A DNA stretch of 64,000 nt, from NCBI GenBank assembly GCA_019090615.1, contig JAHRVQ010000006.1, positions 62,001-126,000 on the forward strand. Direction: 5' to 3'. The DNA is from Pseudomonadales bacterium. GTDB taxonomy: Bacteria; Pseudomonadota; Gammaproteobacteria; Pseudomonadales; Azotimanducaceae. Below are positions 26,057 to 35,292 of this stretch, piece after piece (the first letter of the stretch is position 1; every line of letters begins with the position of its first letter). The translations under genes and the position numbers were made by a program. Below the pieces are notes generated by a model, which saw only the letters and a program-made list of their open reading frames with translations, did not search any database and was not told the DNA's origin.

Positions 26057-27391
26057 TTACCCGCCTGGACGAGCGTCTAATTTATCGGTGTGACCGCCAA
26101 CGCCATTATCTATCACCGCCAATACCTGCTTAAGCGCGCCGCGATTATTTGCCATGACAGCGACCGCGGCTATTGACATGGACCGCCGGCGATCAATGTT
26201 ATCGCTCAAATCACGCCACAGCTCAGCGAGATGATCCGCATCCTGAACCAGCAACATAGCACCAGCCTCAACAAAATGCTGCGCAATATCATCGATATTT
26301 CGTCTATATTTGCCCATCAACATAGGAATACCCAAAGAAGCCGGCTCCATCGGGTTATGACCACCTCGATCTACCAGACTGCCAGCAACCAAAGCAATTT
26401 CAGCAATGCTATAAAAATATAACAGTTGGCCCATCACGTCCAATAGATAAACGTCGATATCGGGCGGACATCGCGTAATCTTTTGCTGCAGTGCCTCACT
26501 ATGGCGCAACACTTTCAATCCGCGGGAACAACAAAGAGCATACACCTCATCCGCCCGATGCGGATGACGGGGCGCTATTATAAGTAGATCCTTGGCCCTG
26601 GTTACCGGTCCCGATTCAACCTGTAATTCAGCAAGTACTGACTGATAAGCCTGTAATATTAATTGTTCTTCGCCCGCATGGGTGCTGGCCGCCAGAAAAA
26701 CTGACCTGGCGTCGAAGCACCGCCCAAGCGCCTCACGTCGAACCTTAATGTCGGCCGGCTGGATCGCATCAAACTTTATACTGCCTGTTACCTCAAGCCG
26801 AGATTGCGCCACACCTAGCCCCAAAAACCGACTTTCATGGGCCCTGGTTTGAACACAAAGCCGGTCAAAACTGTTTAGCATCGGCCGGCTTAGGCCGGCT
26901 ATACGTCGGTAGCCTCGCGCCGATTTTTCTGACAACCGGCCATTCACCAGATAACAGGGGATATTGTTTTTATTCAGGTAATGAACCGTATTCGGCCAAA
27001 GCTCGGTATCAACCACAACATAACCTTTAGGCCTGACACGAGCAATGAAACGCTGTAATACACCCGGCAAATCATACGGCGCGTAAAAATGCACCACCTG
27101 ACTGCCCAGTAAAGCCTGCACTCTTTCCCGACCAGTAGCAGTCATCGTGGTAACAACAATCGGGTGACCTAAAGCCAAAAGTTTTTTGATCAACGGGACT
27201 GCCGCTATTGTTTCACCTGCAGACACCGAATGAATCCAGATTGGCCGTTCGGCTTGATTAGGTATATAGCCAAATCGCTGGCTAAGATTGTGTCGATAAG
27301 CCGGCTCCTTAACTGAACGCCAGATTAAACGGCATATCACTATCGGTATAATACAATAGTAGGCAAGACTGTAGACAAGCCTCAAAATCAT
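26057..27391 (-). CDS. waaA: KDO transferase WaaA (KdtA)
   Basis: Inner-membrane glycosyltransferase (GT30) that adds KDO to lipid IVA, starting the LPS core. About 444 aa from ATG 27391, which has AAGGGA upstream; a TTG one codon earlier is less likely. N-terminal membrane anchor (LRLVYSLAYYCIIPIVICRL), then IWIHSVSAGETIAAVPLI, TTMTATGRER, the ELWPN motif (VVDTELWPNTV), NGRLSEKSARGY, and the GT-B C-domain with AASTHAGEE, APRHPHRADEV and GGHNPMEPASLGIPML. Divergent from the FAD oxidoreductase gene, as in Pseudomonas. Confidence 0.96.
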   Translation of the reverse strand: MILRLVYSLAYYCIIPIVICRLIWRSVKEPAYRHNLSQRFGYIPNQAERPIWIHSVSAGETIAAVPLIKKLLALGHPIVVTTMTATGRERVQALLGSQVVHFYAPYDLPGVLQRFIARVRPKGYVVVDTELWPNTVHYLNKNNIPCYLVNGRLSEKSARGYRRIAGLSRPMLNSFDRLCVQTRAHESRFLGLGVAQSRLEVTGSIKFDAIQPADIKVRREALGRCFDARSVFLAASTHAGEEQLILQAYQSVLAELQVESGPVTRAKDLLIIAPRHPHRADEVYALCCSRGLKVLRHSEALQQKITRCPPDIDVYLLDVMGQLLYFYSIAEIALVAGSLVDRGGHNPMEPASLGIPMLMGKYRRNIDDIAQHFVEAGAMLLVQDADHLAELWRDLSDNIDRRRSMSIAAVAVMANNRGALKQVLAVIDNGVGGHTDKLDARPGG

Positions 27392-27703
27392 CAAATCCCT
27401 TCTTTACTGGCGTGAAAAATTCGCCACAAAGCTTATAGTGATCCGCACCGGCGATACAGCATTGGTTACGCTTTCAGCCCTCTGAACCTTACTTTTCAGC
27501 CCCCGCTATTTCAACAGGACTTCATAGCGCAGAAAATAATTGCCGCAAACGACGGACTAGCAACAAAACCCAAAGTAAAACAAAGCTGACAAAGATCAAT
27601 CATAGGTTTTCCAGGCAGCACCATAAACTTCAATTTTGATATACAATTGGCGCCCTGAACTTCTTTCTCAGTCTCATAAAATTTAATCTCGTGTCAAACA
27701 AAA
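27392..27703. other. waaA / oxidoreductase divergent gap (312 bp)
   Basis: No ORF is supported. For the plus-strand gene, TGATATACA at 27637–27645 is a possible extended −10 about 60 bp before its ATG, without a good −35. The rest shows nothing I recognise. Confidence 0.3.
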
Positions 27704-28870
27704 ATGCGTAACTACAATACTCAAATTGCCATCCTTGGCGGCGGCATCAGCGGCCTTTGGCTACTTAATCTACTCCGAAAAAAAGGCTATGCCGCCTGGC
27801 TATTTGAACAAAATAGCCTGGGTTGCCAACAAACACTCAGCGCCCAGGGCATGATACACGGTGGTTTAAAATATGCGTTAGGCGGCTTTACCACCCCATC
27901 ATCTGAATCTATCGCCAACATGCCTAAAGTATGGCAATCTTGCCTTGACGCCACTGGACCAGTAGATTTATCCGGCCTGACTACCTTGTCGAGACACTAT
28001 TATTTATTTTCTGATGCTGCACTCAGCGCCAGGGTCACGGCTTTTTTTGCCAGTAAAACACTACAGGCACGAATTACAACTTTACCTAAATCGGCATACC
28101 CAGCAGTATTCCGTAATCGCCGCTTCAAAGGCTCACTGTATCAGTTGCAGGATATGGTGCTGGATACCCCATCATTACTCAAACGCCTCAGCCAGGGACT
28201 GGAACAATATATATTCCAGGGTAATGCAGAAGTAAAAACCAGCGATGGAAAAATCACCTGCCTGGCATTTCCCGGCGGACAGAATGTTATTGCTGACAAG
28301 TATATTTTTGCTGCCGGCGCAGGCAACAAAGCGCTACTTAAGAACACCCCATTACAAGACATTAAAATGCAACTTAGGCCACTCCACCAGGTAATATTAA
28401 AAGGCAACTTACCGCAGATTTTTGCGCATGCAGTTAGCATGAAAGCCGCCAGCAAACCCAGACTAACCATCACCTCTCATCCACATTCAAGTGCCGAAAC
28501 AGTGTGGTATCTTGGCGGCAATCTGGCAGAACAAGGCGTGAACCTAACCAGCCAGGAAGTGATTAACCTGGCCCAAAAAGAAGTTCGCAGCCTGCTGCCC
28601 TGGATCAATATAGAAAGTGCCAGCTGGTCCAGCTTTACCATTAATCGTGCAGAACCCGCACAAAAAAACTCTGCCCGACCGGACCAGCCGTATGTAGCTG
28701 CAAAGGACAATGCTATGGTCTGCTGGCCAACCAAACTCACCCTAGCACCATTGTTAGGAGAGACAGTTTTACGCCAGCTGAACCTACAACCAGCACAGAA
28801 CAACGGCGATTTCCCGCAACTACCAACAGCCACAGTTGCACAACCCCCCTGGGAGTTAAAGTTTGATTGA
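27704..28870 (+). CDS. FAD-dependent oxidoreductase (DAO/GlpD-like fold)
   Basis: 388 aa. N-terminal dinucleotide-binding motif IAILGGGISGLWLLNLL (GxGxxG type), then a glycine-oxidase/glycerol-3-phosphate dehydrogenase-like body with IHGGLKYALGG and a late ADKYIFAAGAGNKALL segment closing the FAD domain. The substrate is unknown. It overlaps the aldo/keto reductase gene downstream by 8 bp, so the two are translated together; the same pair stands between waaA and hldE in Pseudomonas (PA4991/PA4992 from memory). No LPS role is shown by the sequence. Confidence 0.8.
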   Translation: MRNYNTQIAILGGGISGLWLLNLLRKKGYAAWLFEQNSLGCQQTLSAQGMIHGGLKYALGGFTTPSSESIANMPKVWQSCLDATGPVDLSGLTTLSRHYYLFSDAALSARVTAFFASKTLQARITTLPKSAYPAVFRNRRFKGSLYQLQDMVLDTPSLLKRLSQGLEQYIFQGNAEVKTSDGKITCLAFPGGQNVIADKYIFAAGAGNKALLKNTPLQDIKMQLRPLHQVILKGNLPQIFAHAVSMKAASKPRLTITSHPHSSAETVWYLGGNLAEQGVNLTSQEVINLAQKEVRSLLPWINIESASWSSFTINRAEPAQKNSARPDQPYVAAKDNAMVCWPTKLTLAPLLGETVLRQLNLQPAQNNGDFPQLPTATVAQPPWELKFD

Positions 28871-29639
28871 AGTTAGGCATCACCGCAAGCTCGGTAGTAC
28901 CGGGCTGACCATTTCACCGATAGGACTTGGCACGGTAAAGTTCGGCAGAGATACCGGCCTTAAATACCCCAACACTTTCAGGATTCCCGATGCGAAATCA
29001 CTGCTCGCGCTGTTAACCCAGGCGGCCGAACTGGGTATCAACTTTATTGACACTGCACCGGCTTACGGAAGCAGCGAAAAAACCCTTGGTAAACTTCTCA
29101 AACAAATCAACTCACCCTGGCATATTTGCACCAAAGTTGGCGAATACCATATCAACGGCCAGTCACACTATGACTTTTCAACAAAGGCGACAGAAACAAG
29201 TATAGAAAATAGCCTTAGAAACCTCAACACAGACGCACTGGAACTAGTACTAGTACATTCCGACGGCAACGACAAAAACATCATAGAGCAATCAGATGTT
29301 TTTGAAACACTATTAAAACTCAAAGATAAAGGCCTCATCAAACATCTCGGCATGTCCACCAAAACCGTAGCCGGCGGCACTATGGCACTACAATTTGTCG
29401 AGGTCTTAATGATATCTCTAAACGAATCCGACCTAAGCCAGGCCACACTGATAGCGCTTGCAAAACAACATAACAAAGGCGTACTAATAAAAAAATCCCT
29501 GCAGAGCGGCAATACCCTTAAGCCATCAAAAGCCATTAATTTTGCGGCCAACTACCCAGGTGTAACCAGCGTTATTCTTGGTACAATTAACAAACACCAT
29601 TTACAATCTAATATTGACAATCTACAACTACGTACTTAA
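28863..29639 (+). CDS. Aldo/keto reductase
   Basis: NADPH-dependent reductase of the AKR superfamily. 258 aa, on the short side. TIM-barrel signatures: GLGTVKFGR, GINFIDTAPAYGSSEKTLGKLL with the catalytic Asp and Tyr, ICTKVGEY with the Lys, and ELVLVHSDG with the His. The cofactor end has GVLIKKSLQSG and GVTSVILGTIN. Start TTG 28863, supported by GGGAG eight bases upstream, inside the end of the oxidoreductase gene. Its stop is 9 bp from the convergent hldE stop. Substrate unknown. Confidence 0.88.
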   Translation: MIEVRHHRKLGSTGLTISPIGLGTVKFGRDTGLKYPNTFRIPDAKSLLALLTQAAELGINFIDTAPAYGSSEKTLGKLLKQINSPWHICTKVGEYHINGQSHYDFSTKATETSIENSLRNLNTDALELVLVHSDGNDKNIIEQSDVFETLLKLKDKGLIKHLGMSTKTVAGGTMALQFVEVLMISLNESDLSQATLIALAKQHNKGVLIKKSLQSGNTLKPSKAINFAANYPGVTSVILGTINKHHLQSNIDNLQLRT

Positions 29640-29648
29640 GCACTAACT

Positions 29649-31100
29649 TTACAACGCTTTAATTTTTTGCGCCAGCCCTGTCGTCGACAAATCATCAACC
29701 ATCTTTAGCACCTTAACCATACCGTTGTACTGCTTGACAATCTCGGCCCCTACCACCCCCTCAATGGTATAGTCACCACCCTTAACCAACACATCGGGCC
29801 GGACTTTTGACAACAACGGCTCCGGCGTTTCGGTAGAAAAACATACCACCCAATCCACCGCGGACAATCCCGCCAACATTGACATCCTACGATCCACAGT
29901 GTTAATCGGCCGACCTTCGCCTTTCAATTTGAAAACAGACTCATCACTATTAATTGCCACAATCAGCCTATGTCCAAGCGCTTTGGCTTCGGCAAGGTAT
30001 TCCACGTGACCAGCATGTAAAATATCAAAACAACCATTAGTAAAAACAATCTTCTCACCCTGCGCTCTTGCCTCATCAACCGCGATCACCAATTGCTCTT
30101 CAGACATAACCCCGTTACCAAAGATATTTTTCCGCCCAGGGTTTTGGCCTGACATCATAGCGGTTTCTTTTTCCACTTCTAATCTAAGCTCTGGCCCACT
30201 GACGGTTGCAGTACCTACTCGGCCGACCACAATACCCGCAGCAATATTTGCCAACCCCACCGAATCTACCAGTGTCTGGCCCGCAGCCAAAGCCGCAGCA
30301 ACTACAGCGATTACTGTATCACCGGCACCACTAACATCATAAACTTCGCTATTCCATGCCGGCAAATGAAGTTCCTGTTGATTTTTTTCGATCAACGTCA
30401 AACCTTCTGAACCCCGCGTAACTAATAAGGCGTTTAAACCCAAATGCTGAATAAGCAATTGGCATTTTTTTATGAACTCAGCTTCAGAGGTCCATCCACC
30501 GATAGCTGCTCGGCACTCTTTTTCATTGGGCTTGATAATGGTCGCACCGCGATATAAATCAAAATCTTTAAATTTCGGATCAACCAGGACGGCCACCTGT
30601 TGCTTGACCGCCGCTTGAATTAAGCCTTGAGGATCTGATATTGCACCCTTGTCATAGTCTGATAATACCAGCGCATCAGCATCTGTCAGCGCTTCATCCA
30701 ATTGCGGCTGAAAACAGTCCGGCGCAACCGCAACGGCACGTTCAAAGTCGGCACGAACAAGCTGTTGATTCTGGCTTAAAATACGTAATTTTGTGGTGGT
30801 TGCATACTCATCAAGGGTAATCAGCCAATCTTTGATACCCAAGCTTTCCAGCTTTGCCTTAATGATATTTCCAGATTCATCTTCGCCAACAGCAGCAATA
30901 AGTCCCGCGTTCGCTCCCAGCGCTGAAATATTTAACGCCACATTAGCCGCCCCACCGAGGCGATCTTCGATTTCTACAACATCCACAACCGGAATCGGCG
31001 CTTCTGGCGATATGCGGTCTGTAGTGCCATGCCAATAGCGATCAAGTATTGCATCTCCCAAGACAAGTACCTTTGCTGCATCAAACCTAGGTAGATTCAT
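29649..31100 (-). CDS. hldE: HldE, bifunctional heptose-7-phosphate kinase / heptose-1-phosphate adenylyltransferase
   Basis: Makes ADP-D-glycero-β-D-manno-heptose precursors for the LPS inner core. 483 aa. The N-terminal ribokinase-family domain (about 1–320) has RLGGAANVALNISALGA, a LVDPKF segment and DVSGAGDTVIAVVA. The C-terminal cytidylyltransferase-like domain (about 345–480) has FTNGCFDILHAGHVEYL and VKGGDYTIEGVVGAEIV. ATG 31100. It is divergent from the LpxL-type acyltransferase gene. Confidence 0.97.
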   Translation of the reverse strand: MNLPRFDAAKVLVLGDAILDRYWHGTTDRISPEAPIPVVDVVEIEDRLGGAANVALNISALGANAGLIAAVGEDESGNIIKAKLESLGIKDWLITLDEYATTTKLRILSQNQQLVRADFERAVAVAPDCFQPQLDEALTDADALVLSDYDKGAISDPQGLIQAAVKQQVAVLVDPKFKDFDLYRGATIIKPNEKECRAAIGGWTSEAEFIKKCQLLIQHLGLNALLVTRGSEGLTLIEKNQQELHLPAWNSEVYDVSGAGDTVIAVVAAALAAGQTLVDSVGLANIAAGIVVGRVGTATVSGPELRLEVEKETAMMSGQNPGRKNIFGNGVMSEEQLVIAVDEARAQGEKIVFTNGCFDILHAGHVEYLAEAKALGHRLIVAINSDESVFKLKGEGRPINTVDRRMSMLAGLSAVDWVVCFSTETPEPLLSKVRPDVLVKGGDYTIEGVVGAEIVKQYNGMVKVLKMVDDLSTTGLAQKIKAL

Positions 31101-31294
31101 GTATTACACCGCGAATGATAATTAAAAGCCGAAGCCATATGATAACACAGCGATACAGCACCTTACGCCAAACTCGGAAAGACCCATCTACTGCTAGAGA
31201 TTTTTGACAACAAGATCGCCGATAAAAACCCATTTACGTTTGGTCCAATCCGCTATAACGGTTAAACTTAAACATTAGGTCTATCTGATCCGTC

Positions 31295-32215
31295 GTGAAA
31301 CAAACTAGCCAACTATTTCAATTACAGTTTCTACATCCGAAATACTGGATCTTATGGATTTGTTATGGCGGCCTACTGCTCATCACGCTCTGTCCGCATT
31401 GGCTACAAATTAAATTTGGCTCCTGCCTCGGCTGGATCGGCTACCATCTATTGAGCCATCGGCGGCATATTGTTGAAATTAACCTGCGGTTATGTTTTCC
31501 CTCGTTGTCTAACCTTGAACAACGACTTTTAGTCTCACGAACCTTCAGGTCAAGTGGTATCGGTTTGATTGAGACCGCCAGCGCCTGGATCCACGGACCT
31601 AAAAAATTCCAGCATAGAACAAACTTCACTGGACTGGAGCATTTAGAAACCGCGCTATCACAAGGCAAAGGGGTTTTACTGGTAGGTATGCACTTTTCCA
31701 CTCTGGACTTATGTGGCGCGCTGCTTTCAAGCCATATTGGCTTTGATGTCATGTACCGCCGCAACAAAAATAAATTGTTAGAATTAATTATGACCCGTGG
31801 CAGAGAAAGAAACCATCCCGCCGCCATTGAACGAGACGATATACGCCAGGTGCTAAAAAGCTTAAAGCGTGGCCATGCAGTCTGGTACGGCCCGGATCAG
31901 GACTACGGCGCTCGGCAATCAATATTTGTGCCCTTTTTTGGCGTCAATACTGCAACCATCACAGCCACCGCAAGGCTGGCACGAATTAGCGGCTCAGCGG
32001 TAATATTGTTTAGTCACTACAGAACCAAAGACGACGCACGCTATATTATTGAACTCTCCAAGCCGCTGGAAAATTTCCCCAGTGGTGTCGATGCTGATGA
32101 CGCAAGCCTGATTAACCAATATATTGAACAGGCAATCAACAAAGCGCCTGATCAATACTGGTGGGTTCATCGGCGCTTTAAAACTCGCCCGCTGAATGAA
32201 CCCAGGCCATATTAG
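31295..32215 (+). CDS. LpxL/HtrB-type lipid A late acyltransferase
   Basis: Inner-membrane acyltransferase adding a secondary acyl chain to lipid A. 306 aa, start GTG 31295. N-terminal hydrophobic anchor (WILWICYGGLLLITLCPHW), then the HX4D motif in GMHFSTLDLCG, MYRRNKNKLLE, and the GPDQDYG and VPFFGV blocks, all typical of LpxL. Ends DQYWWVHRRFKTRP. It sits alone on the plus strand between hldE and the minus-strand core operon. msbA and waaL, found near here in Pseudomonas, are absent from the window. LpxL versus LpxM/P cannot be decided from sequence alone. Confidence 0.9.
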   Translation: MKQTSQLFQLQFLHPKYWILWICYGGLLLITLCPHWLQIKFGSCLGWIGYHLLSHRRHIVEINLRLCFPSLSNLEQRLLVSRTFRSSGIGLIETASAWIHGPKKFQHRTNFTGLEHLETALSQGKGVLLVGMHFSTLDLCGALLSSHIGFDVMYRRNKNKLLELIMTRGRERNHPAAIERDDIRQVLKSLKRGHAVWYGPDQDYGARQSIFVPFFGVNTATITATARLARISGSAVILFSHYRTKDDARYIIELSKPLENFPSGVDADDASLINQYIEQAINKAPDQYWWVHRRFKTRPLNEPRPY

Positions 32216-32306
32216 TGGCTACTATATAAGCCCGCAAAATAAGCCAGCAAATTAACCGCTGCGGTTAAACTTCCGCGACCTGAAGCCGCTCTTAGGTGCA
32301 ATATTA

Positions 32307-33437
32307 TTAATCTGGCCCAGCCAATTCAGCCAAACCCGGCAGACGCCATATCTGGTGCTCAAACCGAGCATAAGAATATTCCATGTGCATACGCTCATAA
32401 CCCGCCATAGCCATCTGTTGCCGTTCTGCCTGGCTCAAATTAAACATTTGCATAATTTTCTCCGCCAGGTCTGCCACATTACCACTGCGAAACAACATAC
32501 CGGTCGCACCGACCACAGATTTCGGGCCCCGAGCATCAGAACAAATAATGGCAACTTTACCCAGCATTGCCTCAAGCAACACCAACCCAAAGGCCTCTTC
32601 TTCTCCCGATGATAAAATCAACGTATCAAATGCCTTAACCGTTAGCATCGCATCTGGCTGGTACCCAGAAAAAACAACCTGCTGGGTCAACCCTAAGCGC
32701 TGCACGGTCGCTTTTAATTCAGCTTCTGCGGGGCCATCACCGATCACCACAAGTTTTGGCAGATGACCCTTACATTGTTTACAAAACAGGGCAAAAGCTG
32801 CAAATAACAAAGCATGGTTTTTTTTCTCAACTAAGCGACCAATAATACCGAAAACAAATTCATCGGTTGGTATCCCAAGCTGCTGTCGAGCCTCATTCCT
32901 TGCATACAAACGCCCTTCCTGGGAAGTATCAATAGCATTTGGCAGGGCGAACAATCTATTTTCTAACTCCAGGCTCGGGCAGTAGTCGGCAATATTTTGT
33001 CTGACCGAACTTGAAACACCAACCACAACAAAAGACCTGCGCCAAAAAGTAACGAAAAGTCTTCTTGTAATACGCCTGAAAACGTTATGTTCATGCGCCA
33101 CCGCAATCATTAACGGCGTGTAAAAATAACTCATCATACCAATGAGATAAATCGCTTTATAACGATGACCGACCACCACATCAAAACGTCGTTGTCGACA
33201 CAATCTGACCAGCTGCAATATCGATGACAGTTTAATTCCCCGCAACGCCAGCTTCTGCTGTTCAAAAAAAATCACCTCGTCACAGCCGATCACTTCAGCA
33301 AGACCCGCCTCAGGCGTGCCCTTCAGAAAAACAGTCGTTACTTGATGACCACCAAAGGCCGACGCATATTGACGACAAATACTTTTAAACGGACCTTTGG
33401 TATCATGACAGAGCTGCAATATTTGCAATCGTTTCAA
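32307..33437 (-). CDS. wapH: GT4 glycosyltransferase, WapH-like (LPS core)
   Basis: GT-B glycosyltransferase, 376 aa, last gene of the minus-strand LPS run. N-domain ILQLCHDTKGPFKSICRQYASAF and VAHEHNVFRR; C-domain VFGIIGRLVEKKNHALLFAAF, VVIGDGPAEAELK and the EX7E motif in SGEEEAFGLVLLEAM. Start TTG 33437 overlaps the carbamoyltransferase stop as TTGA. By order (before carbamoyltransferase and kinase genes) it corresponds to P. aeruginosa WapH, a core-hexose transferase; the sugar it adds here is unknown. Confidence 0.8.
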   Translation of the reverse strand: MKRLQILQLCHDTKGPFKSICRQYASAFGGHQVTTVFLKGTPEAGLAEVIGCDEVIFFEQQKLALRGIKLSSILQLVRLCRQRRFDVVVGHRYKAIYLIGMMSYFYTPLMIAVAHEHNVFRRITRRLFVTFWRRSFVVVGVSSSVRQNIADYCPSLELENRLFALPNAIDTSQEGRLYARNEARQQLGIPTDEFVFGIIGRLVEKKNHALLFAAFALFCKQCKGHLPKLVVIGDGPAEAELKATVQRLGLTQQVVFSGYQPDAMLTVKAFDTLILSSGEEEAFGLVLLEAMLGKVAIICSDARGPKSVVGATGMLFRSGNVADLAEKIMQMFNLSQAERQQMAMAGYERMHMEYSYARFEHQIWRLPGLAELAGPD

Positions 33438-35164
33438 TGCAGGCCTCGTTTCGTTACCAGCAAGTTTTCTAGAAACAGGTATTCCAGATTGGAACCAAAA
33501 AACATATTCAGGGCATCATACGGCGTGCAGATGATGGGTTCACCGCGCCGGTTAAGCGAAGTATTTAAAACCGCAGCGTTTCCTGTAAGTTTCTCCATCG
33601 CCATAAGCAATGCATAAAATCGACTATTTACACTTTCATTCACTAGATGGACGCAGGCCTCACCCACACGGTTAACCGCCTCAGGAATACGTTTGCGCCA
33701 CTCAGCCGAAATCGTACAGGATACATTCATAAACTCAGGCAAATATTGTTCCTCGATAACCTCCGGCACAATCTGCGCAACCACAGAAGGGGAAAAAGAA
33801 CGCCAGGGTTCACGAAATTTTATCTGGTCATTAATTTTATCGCTAATACCCGGCTCATTCGGACAACCCAATATGCTCCTCGCACCTAAGGCTCTTGGAC
33901 CAAACTCCATACGCCCCTGAAACCAGGCCACAGGTTCGCCAGCAACAATTAATTCAGCTGCGGCCGAAGGGACATCAGTCAAGGTCTTAAAAATGGGTTT
34001 CTCGCTATGCTGCTCGCAAGCCTGAATACATTCTTCTAGCGTATAATCAGGCCCCAGATAAACAGATTGCATAGGTTTCGGCCTGACCTTGCGTAACCAG
34101 CAAGCATAGGCGCCAGCACCTAATGCCGCACCAGCATCGCCGGCTGCCGGTTGCGCGAATAGTGCGCTAACCTTTGGCAAAGCGAGTAAACGCCGATTAA
34201 GCTTAGCATTATGTGCACAGCTGCCTGCCAGAACTAACTGCCCGGTATCCTCAAGAACATCATCCAAATAGCACTCTAACATCTGCACAGTGAGGTCTTC
34301 CAACAGCTGTTGTGTACCCGCAGCATAATGCACATATGGGTCGTCAGTAATCATCCCGCTTCTTCTCGGGCCTAATTTAGCGATAAGTTCTCGGCTAAAA
34401 TGATAACCTCGCCGACCTTCTTTAACGCGCCTTAAACCAGTCGTGTTGACTAGATTATTATTCACTAACAATGTTTTGCCGTCGAAACTTGCCAGATCTG
34501 ACAGGTCATAGCGATAGGGGTCACCATAACTCGCACTAGCCATTACCTTATGTGCTGCATCCAAACCCAGATATTCTGTCATCGAGGCATATAACAAGCC
34601 AAGCGAATCGGGACTATAAAACTCTTTGCGTTTGGTGATCTCACCAGCCTCACCATAACCTAGTAATGTTGAAGCATATTCACCAACACCATCGAGACTC
34701 AGAATTGCCGTTTTACCTTCAAATCCACTCAAATGATAGGCACTGCTGGCATGCGCAAGTTGATGTTCCACAGGCGCAATTGCAACGCTTTTCCAGTCAA
34801 TACCCATTTGATTTAATAGCTGGCGAACCTGACCCAGGCTCTCTCGGTAATGACGATTACCATTAAAAATCGCATCCAGTGCGACATCCGGCGCATACCA
34901 ATGACGCCGAGCAAAATGCCAACGCGCTGGCGACATTAAACTAATTTTCGCAAATGGAAAAGCCACAACATCGATTTTGTTAGCGCGAATACCAGCCTGC
35001 TTTAAACAAAAACGCGCCGCCAACAAAGGCATTTTGTTTTTTGCGTGTTTTTCTCGAATAAATCGTTCTTCTTCAGCGGCAGCAACTAGCTCGCCGTCGA
35101 CATAAATAGCAGCGGCTGCTTCAGCAGATAAAAAACCGGATAGGCCAAGTACAATTAATGCCAC
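33434..35164 (-). CDS. wapO: NodU/CmcH-family carbamoyltransferase, WapO-like
   Basis: Transfers a carbamoyl group from carbamoyl phosphate, likely to a core heptose, as WapO does in P. aeruginosa. 576 aa. The N-terminal Kae1-like domain (about 3–340) shows VLGLSGFLSAEAAAAIYVDG, EEERFIREKHAKN, the metal-binding HQLAHASSAYHLSGF, and SLDGVGEYAS. The C-terminal YrdC-like carbamoyltransferase domain (about 385–575) shows WFQGRMEFGPRALGARSIL, KFREPWRSFSP and NTSLNRRGEPI. Start GTG 35164 with GGAA upstream. A WapH-like gene overlaps its 3' end and a kinase gene lies 128 bp upstream. Confidence 0.88.
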   Translation of the reverse strand: MALIVLGLSGFLSAEAAAAIYVDGELVAAAEEERFIREKHAKNKMPLLAARFCLKQAGIRANKIDVVAFPFAKISLMSPARWHFARRHWYAPDVALDAIFNGNRHYRESLGQVRQLLNQMGIDWKSVAIAPVEHQLAHASSAYHLSGFEGKTAILSLDGVGEYASTLLGYGEAGEITKRKEFYSPDSLGLLYASMTEYLGLDAAHKVMASASYGDPYRYDLSDLASFDGKTLLVNNNLVNTTGLRRVKEGRRGYHFSRELIAKLGPRRSGMITDDPYVHYAAGTQQLLEDLTVQMLECYLDDVLEDTGQLVLAGSCAHNAKLNRRLLALPKVSALFAQPAAGDAGAALGAGAYACWLRKVRPKPMQSVYLGPDYTLEECIQACEQHSEKPIFKTLTDVPSAAAELIVAGEPVAWFQGRMEFGPRALGARSILGCPNEPGISDKINDQIKFREPWRSFSPSVVAQIVPEVIEEQYLPEFMNVSCTISAEWRKRIPEAVNRVGEACVHLVNESVNSRFYALLMAMEKLTGNAAVLNTSLNRRGEPIICTPYDALNMFFGSNLEYLFLENLLVTKRGLH

Positions 35165-35292
35165 TGCAAGTTATTCCAACAGTTTCGTCGATGGCCTATT
35201 TTAACGAATAAGGTATCATCAAATAAAGGGCTAAAAGCACAAACAATAAACCTTGTCTGGCGACCGGCTTAATTTAAACCACCAGGCCGAAA